DNA from: Streptomyces sp. 35G-GA-8
Lineage (GTDB): Bacteria; Actinomycetota; Actinomycetes; Streptomycetales; Streptomycetaceae
DNA length: 64,000 nt
Assembly (NCBI RefSeq): GCF_023534745.1
Contig: NZ_JAMHJQ010000003.1
Span: 1-64,000, forward strand
Direction: 5' to 3'
In this document: piece after piece, positions 30,334-38,497 of the stretch
Numbering within the stretch: position 1 is the first letter of the stretch
How the letters are laid out: each line of letters starts with the position of its first letter
The notes under the pieces: generated by a model
What the model saw: the letters and a program-made list of their open reading frames with translations, nothing else
Databases searched by the model: none
What the model was told of the DNA's origin: nothing
Program-made: the position numbers and the translations under genes

Positions 30334-31342
30334 GCTTTCTGGCCTTGGTCTGGGTGAGCGCGGCCCCGGCCAGCACGATCAGGGCGCCGACGGGAGTGTT
30401 CCAGCTCAGCTGTTCGCCGAGCAGTGTGACACCGGCCGCCGTGGCGATGACCGGGATGAAGTACGTGACCATCTGGCCCGTTGTCGGGCCGACTTCGGCG
30501 ACCACTCCGTACTGGAGCAGGATCGCCAGACCGGTGCCCAGCGCGCCGAGCACGAACACGGCGAGCAGCGGTCCCGCCGGGAACGCCTCCGGCAGGGTGG
30601 TGAACAGCGGTGTCACGACGGCGAGTTGCAGTGTGGCGAGGAAGAGCTGCGCGCCGGTCAGGGAGAGATGGGAGCCGCTGTTGCCCGCCAGGGTGCGGCG
30701 TACGTATATCCAGCCGATCGGATAGCTGAGCGAGGCGAGCAGCGCCATCGCCGTACCCGTGACATCCAGACCGGAGAAGCCCTGCCAGGCGCCCAGCACG
30801 GTCAGCACACCGAGGAAGCCGAGGCCGAGCCCCGCGACCCGGCGCCGGGTGGGCCGGTCCTCGGAGAGCGCGACCAGCGACAGGGCCATGCCCCAGAGCG
30901 GCGAGGTGGCGTTGCAGATGCCCGCGAGTGTCGAGGGGATCGTCAGCTCGGCGTAGGCGAACAGCGAGAACGGCAGCGCGTTGAGGAAGAAGGCCGCGAC
31001 GGCGAGATGCCCCCAGGTGCGGAGTCCGCGCGGCAGACGGTCCCGCTTCACCGCCATCGCCACGGCCAGCACCGCCGTACCGAAGAAGAGCCGGCCGAAC
31101 GTGACCTGGAAGGGGGCGAAGCCATGGGTGCCCACCTTGATGAGCAGAAAGCTGAAGCCCCAGATGAGCGCGAGCGCCGCGAACCGGATGCGCCAGTCCA
31201 CGGCCGGGCGGGTACGGCCGGCGCCCGCTCGCGCCGGATCGACGGCGTCGGGCGCGGCTGTGACGGCAGGGGCCGCCGCCGCGACGGCGGGGGACGGGGA
31301 GGCGGAGTCCGGCCCGGGACGGGGCGGGGTGGCGGTGCTCAT
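30314..31342 (-). CDS. EamA/DMT-family transporter
   Basis: A 342-residue protein: an alanine/proline-rich 50-residue head (PSPAVAAAAPAVTAAPDAVD), then ten hydrophobic spans in two EamA repeats (FAALALIWGFSFLLIKVGTHG; FIPVIATAAGVTLLGEQLSW). Efflux of an amino acid or drug is the probable role. Divergent LysR at 31416 is the likely regulator. The ATG at 31342 is favoured over the upstream ATG at 31396, which would run across the shared promoter region and lies in front of no ribosome binding site. Confidence 0.86.
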   Translation of the reverse strand: MSTATPPRPGPDSASPSPAVAAAAPAVTAAPDAVDPARAGAGRTRPAVDWRIRFAALALIWGFSFLLIKVGTHGFAPFQVTFGRLFFGTAVLAVAMAVKRDRLPRGLRTWGHLAVAAFFLNALPFSLFAYAELTIPSTLAGICNATSPLWGMALSLVALSEDRPTRRRVAGLGLGFLGVLTVLGAWQGFSGLDVTGTAMALLASLSYPIGWIYVRRTLAGNSGSHLSLTGAQLFLATLQLAVVTPLFTTLPEAFPAGPLLAVFVLGALGTGLAILLQYGVVAEVGPTTGQMVTYFIPVIATAAGVTLLGEQLSWNTPVGALIVLAGAALTQTKARKRPTPQP

Positions 31343-31402
31343 ACGGACAGCCTGACGTGGACCACCTCGTAGAACAAGCGAGATTATGTCCACCATTCTG
31401 AT

Positions 31403-31408
31403 TAGTAT
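31403..31408 (+). promoter_or_regulatory. -10 element of the LysR gene
   Basis: TAGTAT at 31403-31408, seven bases before the ATG at 31416, in an AT-rich intergenic stretch. There is no ribosome binding site, so the transcript is probably leaderless. The nearby TTCTGATTAGT stretch may hold a LysR box. Confidence 0.6.
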
Positions 31409-31415
31409 TGCTTAC

Positions 31416-32333
31416 ATGTTGAATCTGGAGCGCCTGCGCACGCTGGATGCCCTGGCCCGCCACGGCTCGGTGAGCGGCGCCGCCGAGGGGCTGCATGTCA
31501 CCACCTCCGCCGTCTCCCAGCAGTTGGCCAAGCTGGAGCGGGAGGTGGGCCAGCGGCTGCTGGCCAGGAACGGGCGCGGCGTACGGCTCACCGACGCGGG
31601 ACGGCTGCTCGCCGACCACGCCGCGCGGATCCTTTCCCAGGTCGAGGTCGCGCAGTCCGACATCGAGGCGCAGCGCGGCCGGGTGGTCGGGGAAGTGCGG
31701 ATCTCCGCCTTCCCCACGGCCGCCCGCGGGCTCTTCCCGATGGCGATCCGCGCGCTGCGCGAAGGCCATCCGGAGCTACGGGTCCTGTCGCGCGAGCTGG
31801 AGCCCGAGGCCGGGATCCGCGGGGTCGTCAGGGGTGATCTCGATCTCGCCGTGGTGCTCGACTGGAGCAACAAGCGGCTGCCGGTGCCCGGCGGGCTGGC
31901 GACGGCGCATCTGCTCGACGATGTCCCCGATGTGGCCATGCCCGCGGACCATCCGCTCGCGGGCCGGTCGGAAGTGGATCTGGAGGAGTTCGCCGACGAC
32001 CCGTGGGTCTCCTGGCCGGAGGGAGAATTCTGCTACGACTGGCTGATGTTCACGCTGCGCTCGAAGGGGTTCGAACCGCGGATCGCGCATCTGGCGGGGG
32101 AGCACCACACGCAGCTCGCGCTGATCGCGGAGGGGCTCGGGGTCTGTGTCGCGCCGAGGCTGGGACGCGGCGCCGTGCCGGAAGGCGTGGCGGTCGTGCC
32201 CGTACGGCAGCGGATGCGCCGGCACATCTACGCCGCATGGCGGGCGGACGCGGATCGGCGTCCGTCGATCCGGGCGGCCGTCGAGGCGCTGGGGGAAGCG
32301 GCCGGGGCCGCGAACCGGCTGGTCGGCGGCTGA
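31416..32333 (+). CDS. LysR-family transcriptional regulator
   Basis: A 305-residue protein. The N-terminal helix-turn-helix (LDALARHGSVSGAAEGLHVTTSAVSQQLAKLE) is the standard LysR type; the effector-binding domain covers residues about 88-295 (RISAFPTAARGLFP; WPEGEFCYDWLM). It diverges from an EamA transporter and probably activates it on binding a small molecule. The upstream ATG at 31386 would only lengthen the protein into the promoter. Confidence 0.9.
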   Translation: MLNLERLRTLDALARHGSVSGAAEGLHVTTSAVSQQLAKLEREVGQRLLARNGRGVRLTDAGRLLADHAARILSQVEVAQSDIEAQRGRVVGEVRISAFPTAARGLFPMAIRALREGHPELRVLSRELEPEAGIRGVVRGDLDLAVVLDWSNKRLPVPGGLATAHLLDDVPDVAMPADHPLAGRSEVDLEEFADDPWVSWPEGEFCYDWLMFTLRSKGFEPRIAHLAGEHHTQLALIAEGLGVCVAPRLGRGAVPEGVAVVPVRQRMRRHIYAAWRADADRRPSIRAAVEALGEAAGAANRLVGG

Positions 32334-32373
32334 CCGAGGACGACAGCGCGGGCGGAACCGAGCGGAGTGGGGC

Positions 32374-32420
32374 GGCCGGGGGCTTCACCTTCTGCCGACG
32401 AAAAGTGAAGCCCGCCGGCC
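32374..32420. terminator. Bidirectional terminator between LysR and Rieske genes
   Basis: GGCCGG plus GGGCTTCAC (32374-32388) pairs with GTGAAGCCC plus GCCGGCC (32405-32420). It lies in the gap between the two convergent genes. Confidence 0.8.
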
Positions 32421-32454
32421 GCCGGTCATGGGTGCCGACTCATGACGCGACGGG

Positions 32455-32964
32455 TCACGCCAGTGTGATCGAGTCCCCGGCGACCGTGATCGGCGTCGCG
32501 GGCAGCGGCTGCGTCGCGGGTCCGGCCTTCACACTGCCGTCCGCCACGCTGAACCGACTGCCGTGGCAGGGGCAGTGGATGGATCCGTCGGAGATGTCCT
32601 TCACGGCGCAGCCCTGGTGCGTGCACTTGGAGGAGAACGCCTTGAACTCGCCCGCCGTGGGCTGGGTGACCACCACGCCCTGGTCGGCGAAGACCTTCCC
32701 GCCGCCCTCCGGGATCTCGCTGGTCTTCGCGAGGACGGCGGTCAGCCCCCCGCCGCCGCCCGTGCCGTCGTCGGGCGCCGCGGGGTTCGAGGCATCCGAG
32801 GCCGCGGAGTCCGCGGAGTCCGCCGGAGTGTCCGAGCCGGTGGACTCCGCCGCGGTGTCCGAACCGCCGCACGCGACCAGCGCCGCCGCCAGCCCCGTCG
32901 CGCCCGCCGCCGCGACCACGGTCCGGCGTGCGACGACCCGTGCGGTCCCCTGCGTTCCCGTCAT
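32455..32964 (-). CDS. Rieske [2Fe-2S] lipoprotein
   Basis: A 169-residue exported protein. A twin-arginine leader (VARRTVVAAAGATGLAAALVAC) ends in a lipobox cysteine, then a 45-residue Ser/Asp/Ala linker. The Rieske domain carries both cluster-binding motifs, CTHQGCAV and CPCHGSRFSV (two Cys, two His). It probably passes electrons outside the membrane; its partner is unknown. The ATG at 32964 is chosen since it places the twin arginines near the N-terminus. Confidence 0.88.
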   Translation of the reverse strand: MTGTQGTARVVARRTVVAAAGATGLAAALVACGGSDTAAESTGSDTPADSADSAASDASNPAAPDDGTGGGGGLTAVLAKTSEIPEGGGKVFADQGVVVTQPTAGEFKAFSSKCTHQGCAVKDISDGSIHCPCHGSRFSVADGSVKAGPATQPLPATPITVAGDSITLA

Positions 32965-33047
32965 TCCGAGCTCCGTTCCCTGATGGGCCCTGCTGCGCCG
33001 GCCGGTCGGCCGTTCAGCCATAGGTACGGCTATACCCGCCGCGCTGT

Positions 33048-35156
33048 TCAGCTACCGAGAGACTTTCTGAGGAAGCCGAGCTCGTGGCGCAAAAGCGCGT
33101 CCGCCTGCCCCGCACGGGTGACGAGATGGCCCGCCCCCGGCAGCGGCAGTACGGTGTGCGGCCGGCCCGCGGCGAGCAGCGCGGCGGAGAGCCGCAAGGT
33201 ATGGGCGGGGAACACATTGTCGTCGGCGAGCCCGTGGACGAGCATCAGCGGCCGGGTCAGCCTGTCCGCGTACGGGATCAGCGAACAACGGTCGTAGTTC
33301 TCCGGCCGGATGTCCGGATGACCGAGGTAGCGCTCCTCCCAGTACGTGTCGTACAGCCGCCGGTCGGTCACCGCGGCTCCCGCGACCGCCGCGTGGAACA
33401 CATCGGGACGGTGCAGTACGGCGGCCGCCGCCAGATAGCCGCTGAACGACCAGCCCCGGATCCCCACCCGCCCCAGGTCCAGCGCGTCGTACCGGTCGGC
33501 CGCCGCGTGCAGTGCGTCGACCTGGTCCGTCAGTACGGGCGTCAGCCGGTCCCCGAGGATGGCCCGCTGCCACTCCATACCGCGTCCGGGGGTGCCGCGC
33601 CCGTCCGTGGCCAGTACGGCGAAGCCGTGCTCCGCGAACCACTGGCACACGGCGGTGTACCAGCCGCCGCCCTTCGTCACGACCCGCATGCCGGGGCCCG
33701 CGTACGGGCTGAGCAGTACGGGCAGCTTCCCCGCGTCCGGTGTGTACCACGACGGCAGATGCAGGCGGCTGCGCAACTCCCGTTTCCCGAGCGAGAGATG
33801 GACCGGCGCGGGGGTGACCAGGGGCTGTTCGGCGAGGACCGCGATCCGGCCCGACGGGGCGGCCCCGCGCACGACCGTGACCGTGTGCCCGTCCGGGGTC
33901 CTGCTGTCGAGGACGACGGTGTCGCCGCCCGCCGACGCGGTGTGCACCCCCGGCTCGTCCGTCAGCCTCACGAACCCGGTGTCCGGGGCGTACGACCACA
34001 CATGGGTCTCCGTCGGCTCCTCGCTCGCGGTGAACAGGACCCGCTCGCCCACCGCGCCGAGCACCGCGTCGACCTGAAGTCCCTCCGGCGCGAGGGCGTC
34101 ACCGATCCGCAGCGAGCGGGCATCGCCACGCGGGCAGGGCAGGACCGCGGTCCCCGACGCGGTGTGCAGGGGAGCGCCCGGCAGCCACTCCACCCAGTGC
34201 TCGTCGGTCTGCCCGAACAGCCGCTGGGCCTCGCCACTCGCCGGGTCGACACGCAGGACCCACAGGGTGCGCTGGTCCCGGGTCTGGAGGCCGACCACCG
34301 GGCCGCCGCTCTCCCAACCGGCGCTGACGACATACTCGAAGGCCGGGTCCCGCCAGACACCCGCCGGAGCCTCGTCCTCGGGGGCGCGCTCCGGCAGCCG
34401 CACAGGGGTGTGCCGGCCGTCGAGTGTGACAACACACAGCGAGGTCCGCGCGTTGGCGGTGCCCGCCGCCGGATACGGCACCGAGCGCGGCGCCCGCGCC
34501 GGATCGGCCGGATCGCCGAGGTACCAGCGCCGCACCATCGAGGTGTCGACCCGGGCCACCAGCAGGGCGTCCCCGTCCGGCGACCACCAGTAGCCGCGCG
34601 TCCTGCCGATGGACTCGGTGGCGGTGTGATCGGCCGATCCGTAGGCCACATCGGGGGCTTCGGGCTCGGCGAGCGGCCGGTCGCCCGTACCGTCGGTGCC
34701 TACGACGCGCAGCGCGCCGTCGCTGACATAGGCGACGTGGGTGCCGTCGGGCGAGGGGCGCGGATCGACGACCGGGCCCTCGGTGCGGACCTGCCACGGC
34801 GCACCGCCGTCCGTCCGTACGAGCCAGAGTGCGCCGCCCAGTGCGTACGCCACGACGCGCGCCTCGCGGTCGGTGGCGTACCCCACCACCCCCACGGCGG
34901 TCTCGCGTGCCCGTTCGCGTCGTGTCCGTTCCGCGTCGGAGACGTGCGCGTCGTCGGCGGCGGGGGCCGAGGGATCGGCGAGGATCCGCTCCTCGCCCCG
35001 CTCGTACAGCCACAGCGGGCTGCGCGGATCGACACCGGACAGGGACCGTACGAAGAGCACGCGCTCGCCGTCCGGTGACACGGTGAACTGCCGGGGGACA
35101 CCCAGCGAGAAGCGGCGGGTACGGGCGAATTGCAGGGGAAAGCCGGTGGTATCCAT
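33048..35156 (-). CDS. S9-family peptidase (dipeptidyl-peptidase IV-like)
   Basis: A 702-residue serine peptidase of the prolyl oligopeptidase clan. A beta-propeller N-terminal part (DPP IV-type, with RSPLWLYE and GYWWSPDGDALLVARVD) is followed by a hydrolase domain with the nucleophile elbow GWSFSGY, an aspartate in HGLADDNVF and a histidine in GAGHLVTR. It removes dipeptides or cuts after proline or alanine. No signal peptide is seen, so it is cytosolic. GGAG precedes the ATG at 35156 by four bases. The 70 bases upstream contain a fragment of a kinase gene. Confidence 0.88.
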   Translation of the reverse strand: MDTTGFPLQFARTRRFSLGVPRQFTVSPDGERVLFVRSLSGVDPRSPLWLYERGEERILADPSAPAADDAHVSDAERTRRERARETAVGVVGYATDREARVVAYALGGALWLVRTDGGAPWQVRTEGPVVDPRPSPDGTHVAYVSDGALRVVGTDGTGDRPLAEPEAPDVAYGSADHTATESIGRTRGYWWSPDGDALLVARVDTSMVRRWYLGDPADPARAPRSVPYPAAGTANARTSLCVVTLDGRHTPVRLPERAPEDEAPAGVWRDPAFEYVVSAGWESGGPVVGLQTRDQRTLWVLRVDPASGEAQRLFGQTDEHWVEWLPGAPLHTASGTAVLPCPRGDARSLRIGDALAPEGLQVDAVLGAVGERVLFTASEEPTETHVWSYAPDTGFVRLTDEPGVHTASAGGDTVVLDSRTPDGHTVTVVRGAAPSGRIAVLAEQPLVTPAPVHLSLGKRELRSRLHLPSWYTPDAGKLPVLLSPYAGPGMRVVTKGGGWYTAVCQWFAEHGFAVLATDGRGTPGRGMEWQRAILGDRLTPVLTDQVDALHAAADRYDALDLGRVGIRGWSFSGYLAAAAVLHRPDVFHAAVAGAAVTDRRLYDTYWEERYLGHPDIRPENYDRCSLIPYADRLTRPLMLVHGLADDNVFPAHTLRLSAALLAAGRPHTVLPLPGAGHLVTRAGQADALLRHELGFLRKSLGS

Positions 35157-35225
35157 GGGTCTCCAGATCTCTTTCACGGGGGCATGCGGAAGCGACGCCA
35201 GGCGGACTCAGAGAGAGCGACTTGC

Positions 35226-35305
35226 CATGTCACGCCCCTGCGTGGGGGCGGCTCGCTTCCGCTTCCGGGGATCGTCGAGGCCGACGATCCCGGTGCGTAC
35301 GTCTT
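35226..35305 (+). pseudogene. Remnant of the 5' end of a HipA-like kinase gene
   Basis: This stretch is nearly identical to 38524-38599, near the start of the intact HipA-like gene: both read ATGTCACGCCC and GGCGGCTCGCTTCCG, then GGGATCGTCGAGGCCGACGAT. It differs at about six sites and carries a six-base tandem insertion (GCTTCC). In frame it gives VTPLRGGGSLP(LP)GIVEADDPGAYV. There is no start codon with a ribosome binding site and the frame soon leaves the kinase sequence. It is a leftover, not a gene. Confidence 0.85.
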
Positions 35306-35364
35306 GATGTTGTACACCCGGTGGAGTGGAGGTCCGGTAATCGGCGGTCGGTAATGCCCGCGCG

Positions 35365-36006
35365 TCATCGGAGCGCGGAGTGCTCCCGCTTGATGGCCGA
35401 GAGGCGCTCGACCATGCCGAGGCACGACCGGTCGCGCTGGGTGATCGTGAATCCCGCGTCGTGGACCAGGTGCAGCGGGCGGCGCAGCTGGTGATCCCCG
35501 GCGATCTTGACCATGAGCGGGTCGATGATGCGCTGTCCCACGCGTACGGCGAAGTGGTCGCTGATGATGTGGTCGATCAACAGCAGGGTTCCGCCCGGTT
35601 TGAGGACTCGGTGCATCTCCGCGACGGCCGCCGTGTCATCAGGGATGCTGCACAGCGCGAGGGTACAGACCACGGTGTCGAAGGCGGAGCCGGGGAAGGG
35701 CAGTTCGGTGGCCGACGCCTCGGTGAGTGTGACGTCCATCCGCAGGGATGCCGCTCGGCGGCGGGCTCGCTCCAGCATGGCGGGGGACAGGTCGATACCT
35801 GTCAGGTCGGTGTTCTGGGGGTAGAAGGGGAGGTTCAGGCCGGTGCCGATGGCGACTTCGAGGACGCGGCCACGGGCTTGGGAGCAGACCCAGCTTCGCC
35901 CGTCACGGACCATGTACCGGTCGCAACGGCGCATCCGCTCATCGTAGTTGGGAGCATCGCGGTCCCAGATCCTCCGTGTCCGCGCGTCGTCGAGACTGTT
36001 TCCCAT
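35365..36006 (-). CDS. Class I SAM-dependent methyltransferase
   Basis: A 213-residue methyltransferase of the UbiE/Coq5-like branch. The S-adenosylmethionine site reads VLEVAIGTGLNLPFY (motif I) with an acidic residue at the end of the next strand, then DTVVCTLALCSIPDD and HRVLKPGGTLLLID. The substrate is not known. AGGAGG is seven bases before the ATG at 36006. A longer in-frame form up to 36102 has no start signal. It lies between repeated kinase-gene fragments and so may be acquired DNA. Confidence 0.87.
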   Translation of the reverse strand: MGNSLDDARTRRIWDRDAPNYDERMRRCDRYMVRDGRSWVCSQARGRVLEVAIGTGLNLPFYPQNTDLTGIDLSPAMLERARRRAASLRMDVTLTEASATELPFPGSAFDTVVCTLALCSIPDDTAAVAEMHRVLKPGGTLLLIDHIISDHFAVRVGQRIIDPLMVKIAGDHQLRRPLHLVHDAGFTITQRDRSCLGMVERLSAIKREHSALR

Positions 36007-36255
36007 CGTGTCCCCTCCTGGCCCTCGGCTCGCGGCTGTCGGCCTGCTGCCCTCAGCATCGCTCCACGGAGGGTTGGAAGCGACCTCTCCGGCGGGTGGC
36101 ATGTGGCCGGCCCGCGTCAGGGGCCTCGCGGCCGACGGCGCAACCGCACTGATCGGTCTCGGACTTGGATCGGTCCCGGACTTGACGGGGCGGCTCCGAG
36201 GGGAGCCGAGGCGCGGGACCCCTCGCCCTGCCCGGCGTCTCGGCCTTCCCCCGGG
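36007..36255 (-). other. Intergenic region between methyltransferase and ynfA
   Basis: A 249-base gap with no convincing gene. It holds the promoter of the methyltransferase gene, which faces away. Two copies of a TCGGACTTG/CCGGACTTGAC-like stretch are seen near 36160-36187. Confidence 0.35.
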
Positions 36256-36591
36256 TCAGTGGCCTCGGGGGGCGTACATGATCACGGCCATCCCGGCGAG
36301 GCAGACCAGGGCGCCGATGATGTCGAAGCGGTCGGGGCGGTAGCCGTCGGCGACCACGCCCCAGGCGATGGATCCGGCGACGAAGATGCCGCCGTACGCG
36401 GCCAGGATGCGTCCGAAGTTGTCGTCGTTCTGGAATGTGGCCACCACGCCGTACAGCCCCAGAGCGATCACACCGGCGCCGATCCAGATCCAGCCCTTGT
36501 GCTCGCGGATCCCCTGCCAGACCAGCCAGGCGCCTCCGATCTCGAACAGGGCGGCGACAACGAACAGGGCGATGGAGCGGGTGACAAGCAC
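36256..36591 (-). CDS. YnfA/UPF0060-family small membrane protein
   Basis: A 111-residue protein with four hydrophobic spans ([75 protein letters not shown]) and the conserved ENGGAWL-type and LYG motifs of the family, a distant relative of small multidrug-resistance pumps. Its role is not settled. The GTG start at 36591 lies 44 bases downstream of the merR gene, so the two form an operon and MerR probably regulates it. Confidence 0.85.
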   Translation of the reverse strand: MLVTRSIALFVVAALFEIGGAWLVWQGIREHKGWIWIGAGVIALGLYGVVATFQNDDNFGRILAAYGGIFVAGSIAWGVVADGYRPDRFDIIGALVCLAGMAVIMYAPRGH

Positions 36592-36635
36592 GTCAGGGAT
36601 CTCTCTGGTGGGGAGGTGGTACGGGGGCGTCGGGA

Positions 36636-37415
36636 TCAGCCGGCGGCCGTGCCGAACAGGTCGGCGAGCAGGCCGGTGCCTTCGGCGGGGGCGCGCACTT
36701 CGAGATGGAGGCGCCGGCCGTCGAGGTGGAGGCGGAAGTCGAAGAAGGGGCAGCAGCGCTGCTCGGCGGCGGCGAGTTCGGCGATGGTCCCGCACCGGTC
36801 GGCGGGCAGGGTCAGTCGCAGCCCGCCCGCTATCCCCACGCGGGCGGCGCCGTCGAGGGCGTGGTGCCACCGTTCGACGCGCTCGGCCATACCGTCGCCG
36901 GTCAGGGAGCAGGCGACCGGCGCACCTCGCCACCGTTCCTCTTCCCCCTCGGCGGCCGCGGGGCCGGGGGAGAGCGTGACATCGACCGGGGCCGATGTGG
37001 GCCTTCGCGGCCGGGTGAGGAAGCCGCACTGCGGATCACAGGGTTCTGCCCGGTCGGGCAGTGCGTCCAGGTGCTCAAGCGCGGAGTTCAGGGACGCGGT
37101 GAACGCGGTCAGCTCCGCGACGCGCCGTTCCGCCTCGTCCAGGCGCGCGGCGACGCGGGGCCGCAGTTCGGCCTTCACCTCGCGGCAGGCGCCGCTTTCC
37201 CAAACGGCGAGCAGCTCACGGATCTCGTCCAGGGGCAGGCCGAGGTGTTTGGCGGCGCCGATGAACGCCAGTCGCTCCACGGAGTCCTCGCCGTACGCGC
37301 GGTAACCAGCCGGCGTCCGGTCGGCGGGCAGCAGACCGGCGCTCTCGTAGTAGCGCAGGGTGGTGGCCGGGACGCCGCAGCGTGCGGCGAGCTGGGATAT
37401 CCGCATCGCGCTCAT
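36636..37415 (-). CDS. MerR-family regulator with cysteine-containing C-terminal domain
   Basis: A 259-residue protein: MerR winged helix ([20 protein letters not shown]), a dimerisation helix, and a C-terminal domain holding CDPQCGF, ACSL and [10 protein letters not shown]. The spaced cysteines suggest metal or oxidant sensing (copper/mercury-like), though the classic CxxC pattern of MerR metal sites is not clear. It lies 44 bases before ynfA. The ATG at 37415 is preceded by an operator with MerR-type geometry; the ATG at 37406 is the alternative. Confidence 0.86.
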   Translation of the reverse strand: MSAMRISQLAARCGVPATTLRYYESAGLLPADRTPAGYRAYGEDSVERLAFIGAAKHLGLPLDEIRELLAVWESGACREVKAELRPRVAARLDEAERRVAELTAFTASLNSALEHLDALPDRAEPCDPQCGFLTRPRRPTSAPVDVTLSPGPAAAEGEEERWRGAPVACSLTGDGMAERVERWHHALDGAARVGIAGGLRLTLPADRCGTIAELAAAEQRCCPFFDFRLHLDGRRLHLEVRAPAEGTGLLADLFGTAAG

Positions 37416-37420
37416 GCCCG

Positions 37421-37454
37421 CCACGGTAAACCTTCGACTCGGCTCGAAGGTCAA
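37421..37454 (-). promoter_or_regulatory. MerR-type promoter with 22-bp dyad
   Basis: A perfect dyad ACCTTCGA (37430-37437), six-base spacer, TCGAAGGT (37444-37451). On the minus strand it lies between -35 TTGACC and a -10 TTACCG-like element with a 19-base spacer, the long spacing used by MerR activators. The start codon follows closely, so the transcript is probably leaderless and autoregulated. Confidence 0.82.
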
Positions 37455-37709
37455 GGCGGGTCGGCGGTCGGCGACCGCCGGGATTCGCGAGGCCCTGACC
37501 CGCCGAGCCTCATGAACGTCGGGGCCACGGCGCGACACCGCGCAGCGAACCATCGCCGCGCGGAGATACCACCGCGGAGCTGCCACATTGCTTGTCGTCT
37601 CCAACTCAGGCAAGTTGACGCCGAACGCGCACCCTGGCTTGCGGCCCGTGTCGGGCGACGGGTGAGAGTGTGCGGCTCGGGCTCGCTCCGCACATTCGGA
37701 ACCTACTGA

Positions 37710-38237
37710 TCAATCGGTCGTAATGTTCGGATCAGGGCCAGGCCAGCCCTGCGGCAGCCCCTCCGCGGGTACGGTGCCGGAGATGAGCCCGGCGAGATAC
37801 CCGGTCAGGGACACCGAGAACTGCGGCCAGTCGTCCCACGATCCGCTCACCACGACGGTCCACTCATCAGGGCTGTCCCCGATGGTGCGCCAGTAGAACA
37901 TGTCTCCCTCGTCGGAATCACCCCAGGGAATGAGTCCGCCCTTTTCCGGAAAGGGAACGTGTCCATGGGACATGTCCGAGTCCCGGAGACTCGCGAGGTT
38001 GTCGATGATTCCCTTCGTCACCTCGATGAACTCATCCTCCTTGCCCGGCACAGGCATGTGCAGGGCGAGGAAGTCGTCGATGATCAGCGGTGTGTAGACC
38101 TCGGAGAGTTCGACGAAATCGCTGGGCAGTCCGGTGCCGAGAGCACGCTCGATCCGCGCCCAGTCAATGTGCCGGCGAACGGGTGCCTGGTGCTCAAGGA
38201 GTCCGGGCAGTGTTCGTTCCAGAAGTGACAGACTCAA
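37710..38237 (-). CDS. SUKH-like (SMI1/KNR4-type) protein
   Basis: A 175-residue protein with a SMI1/KNR4 (SUKH) layout: DWARIERALGTGLPSDFVELSEVYTP, followed by a Trp/Asp-rich end (GDMFYWRTIGDSPDEWTVVV and SWDDWPQFSVSLTGYLAGLIS). SUKH proteins are often immunity proteins to polymorphic toxins, or chaperone-like proteins. A TTG start at 38237 (AGGTGA five bases upstream) is favoured; a GTG at 38468 would add 77 residues that do not look like the family. The start is uncertain. Confidence 0.7.
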   Translation of the reverse strand: MSLSLLERTLPGLLEHQAPVRRHIDWARIERALGTGLPSDFVELSEVYTPLIIDDFLALHMPVPGKEDEFIEVTKGIIDNLASLRDSDMSHGHVPFPEKGGLIPWGDSDEGDMFYWRTIGDSPDEWTVVVSGSWDDWPQFSVSLTGYLAGLISGTVPAEGLPQGWPGPDPNITTD

Positions 38238-38497
38238 CAGGTCACCTGTGTTCCCGCTCGATTCTGTACGACAACAGCTAAGGTCGGCATTATTCCGCCG
38301 CGCCGACCCGTCATGCCGGAGGCCGGGAACAAGGGCCGAGCAGCCATCGACGGCTTGCTCGGCGCGTGGAGGGAGCGGGCCGTCCGGCTGAAACTCCCCA
38401 GATTCTCCCCAGACGTGATCGTGGTGATCTCCCGGCCTGCGGACTTTGTGTGGAAATCCGTGGATCACAAGGTGCCTGAGCCGTATAGCCTGGGGAA
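38238..38497. promoter_or_regulatory. Divergent region between SUKH-like and HipA-like genes
   Basis: A 260-base gap. A -10 element TATAGC (38484-38489) lies eight bases before the HipA-like ATG, with no ribosome binding site, so that transcript is probably leaderless. No other clear site was seen. Confidence 0.5.

Noticed and set aside
35130-35354. A 74-codon plus-strand frame containing the kinase-like fragment
   Set aside because: Only its middle part matches the HipA-like gene; it starts antisense to the S9 peptidase start and is best seen as a pseudogene remnant.
38238-38468. Longer GTG start for the SUKH-like gene
   Set aside because: The extra 77 residues do not resemble the fold and cross the divergent promoter region.
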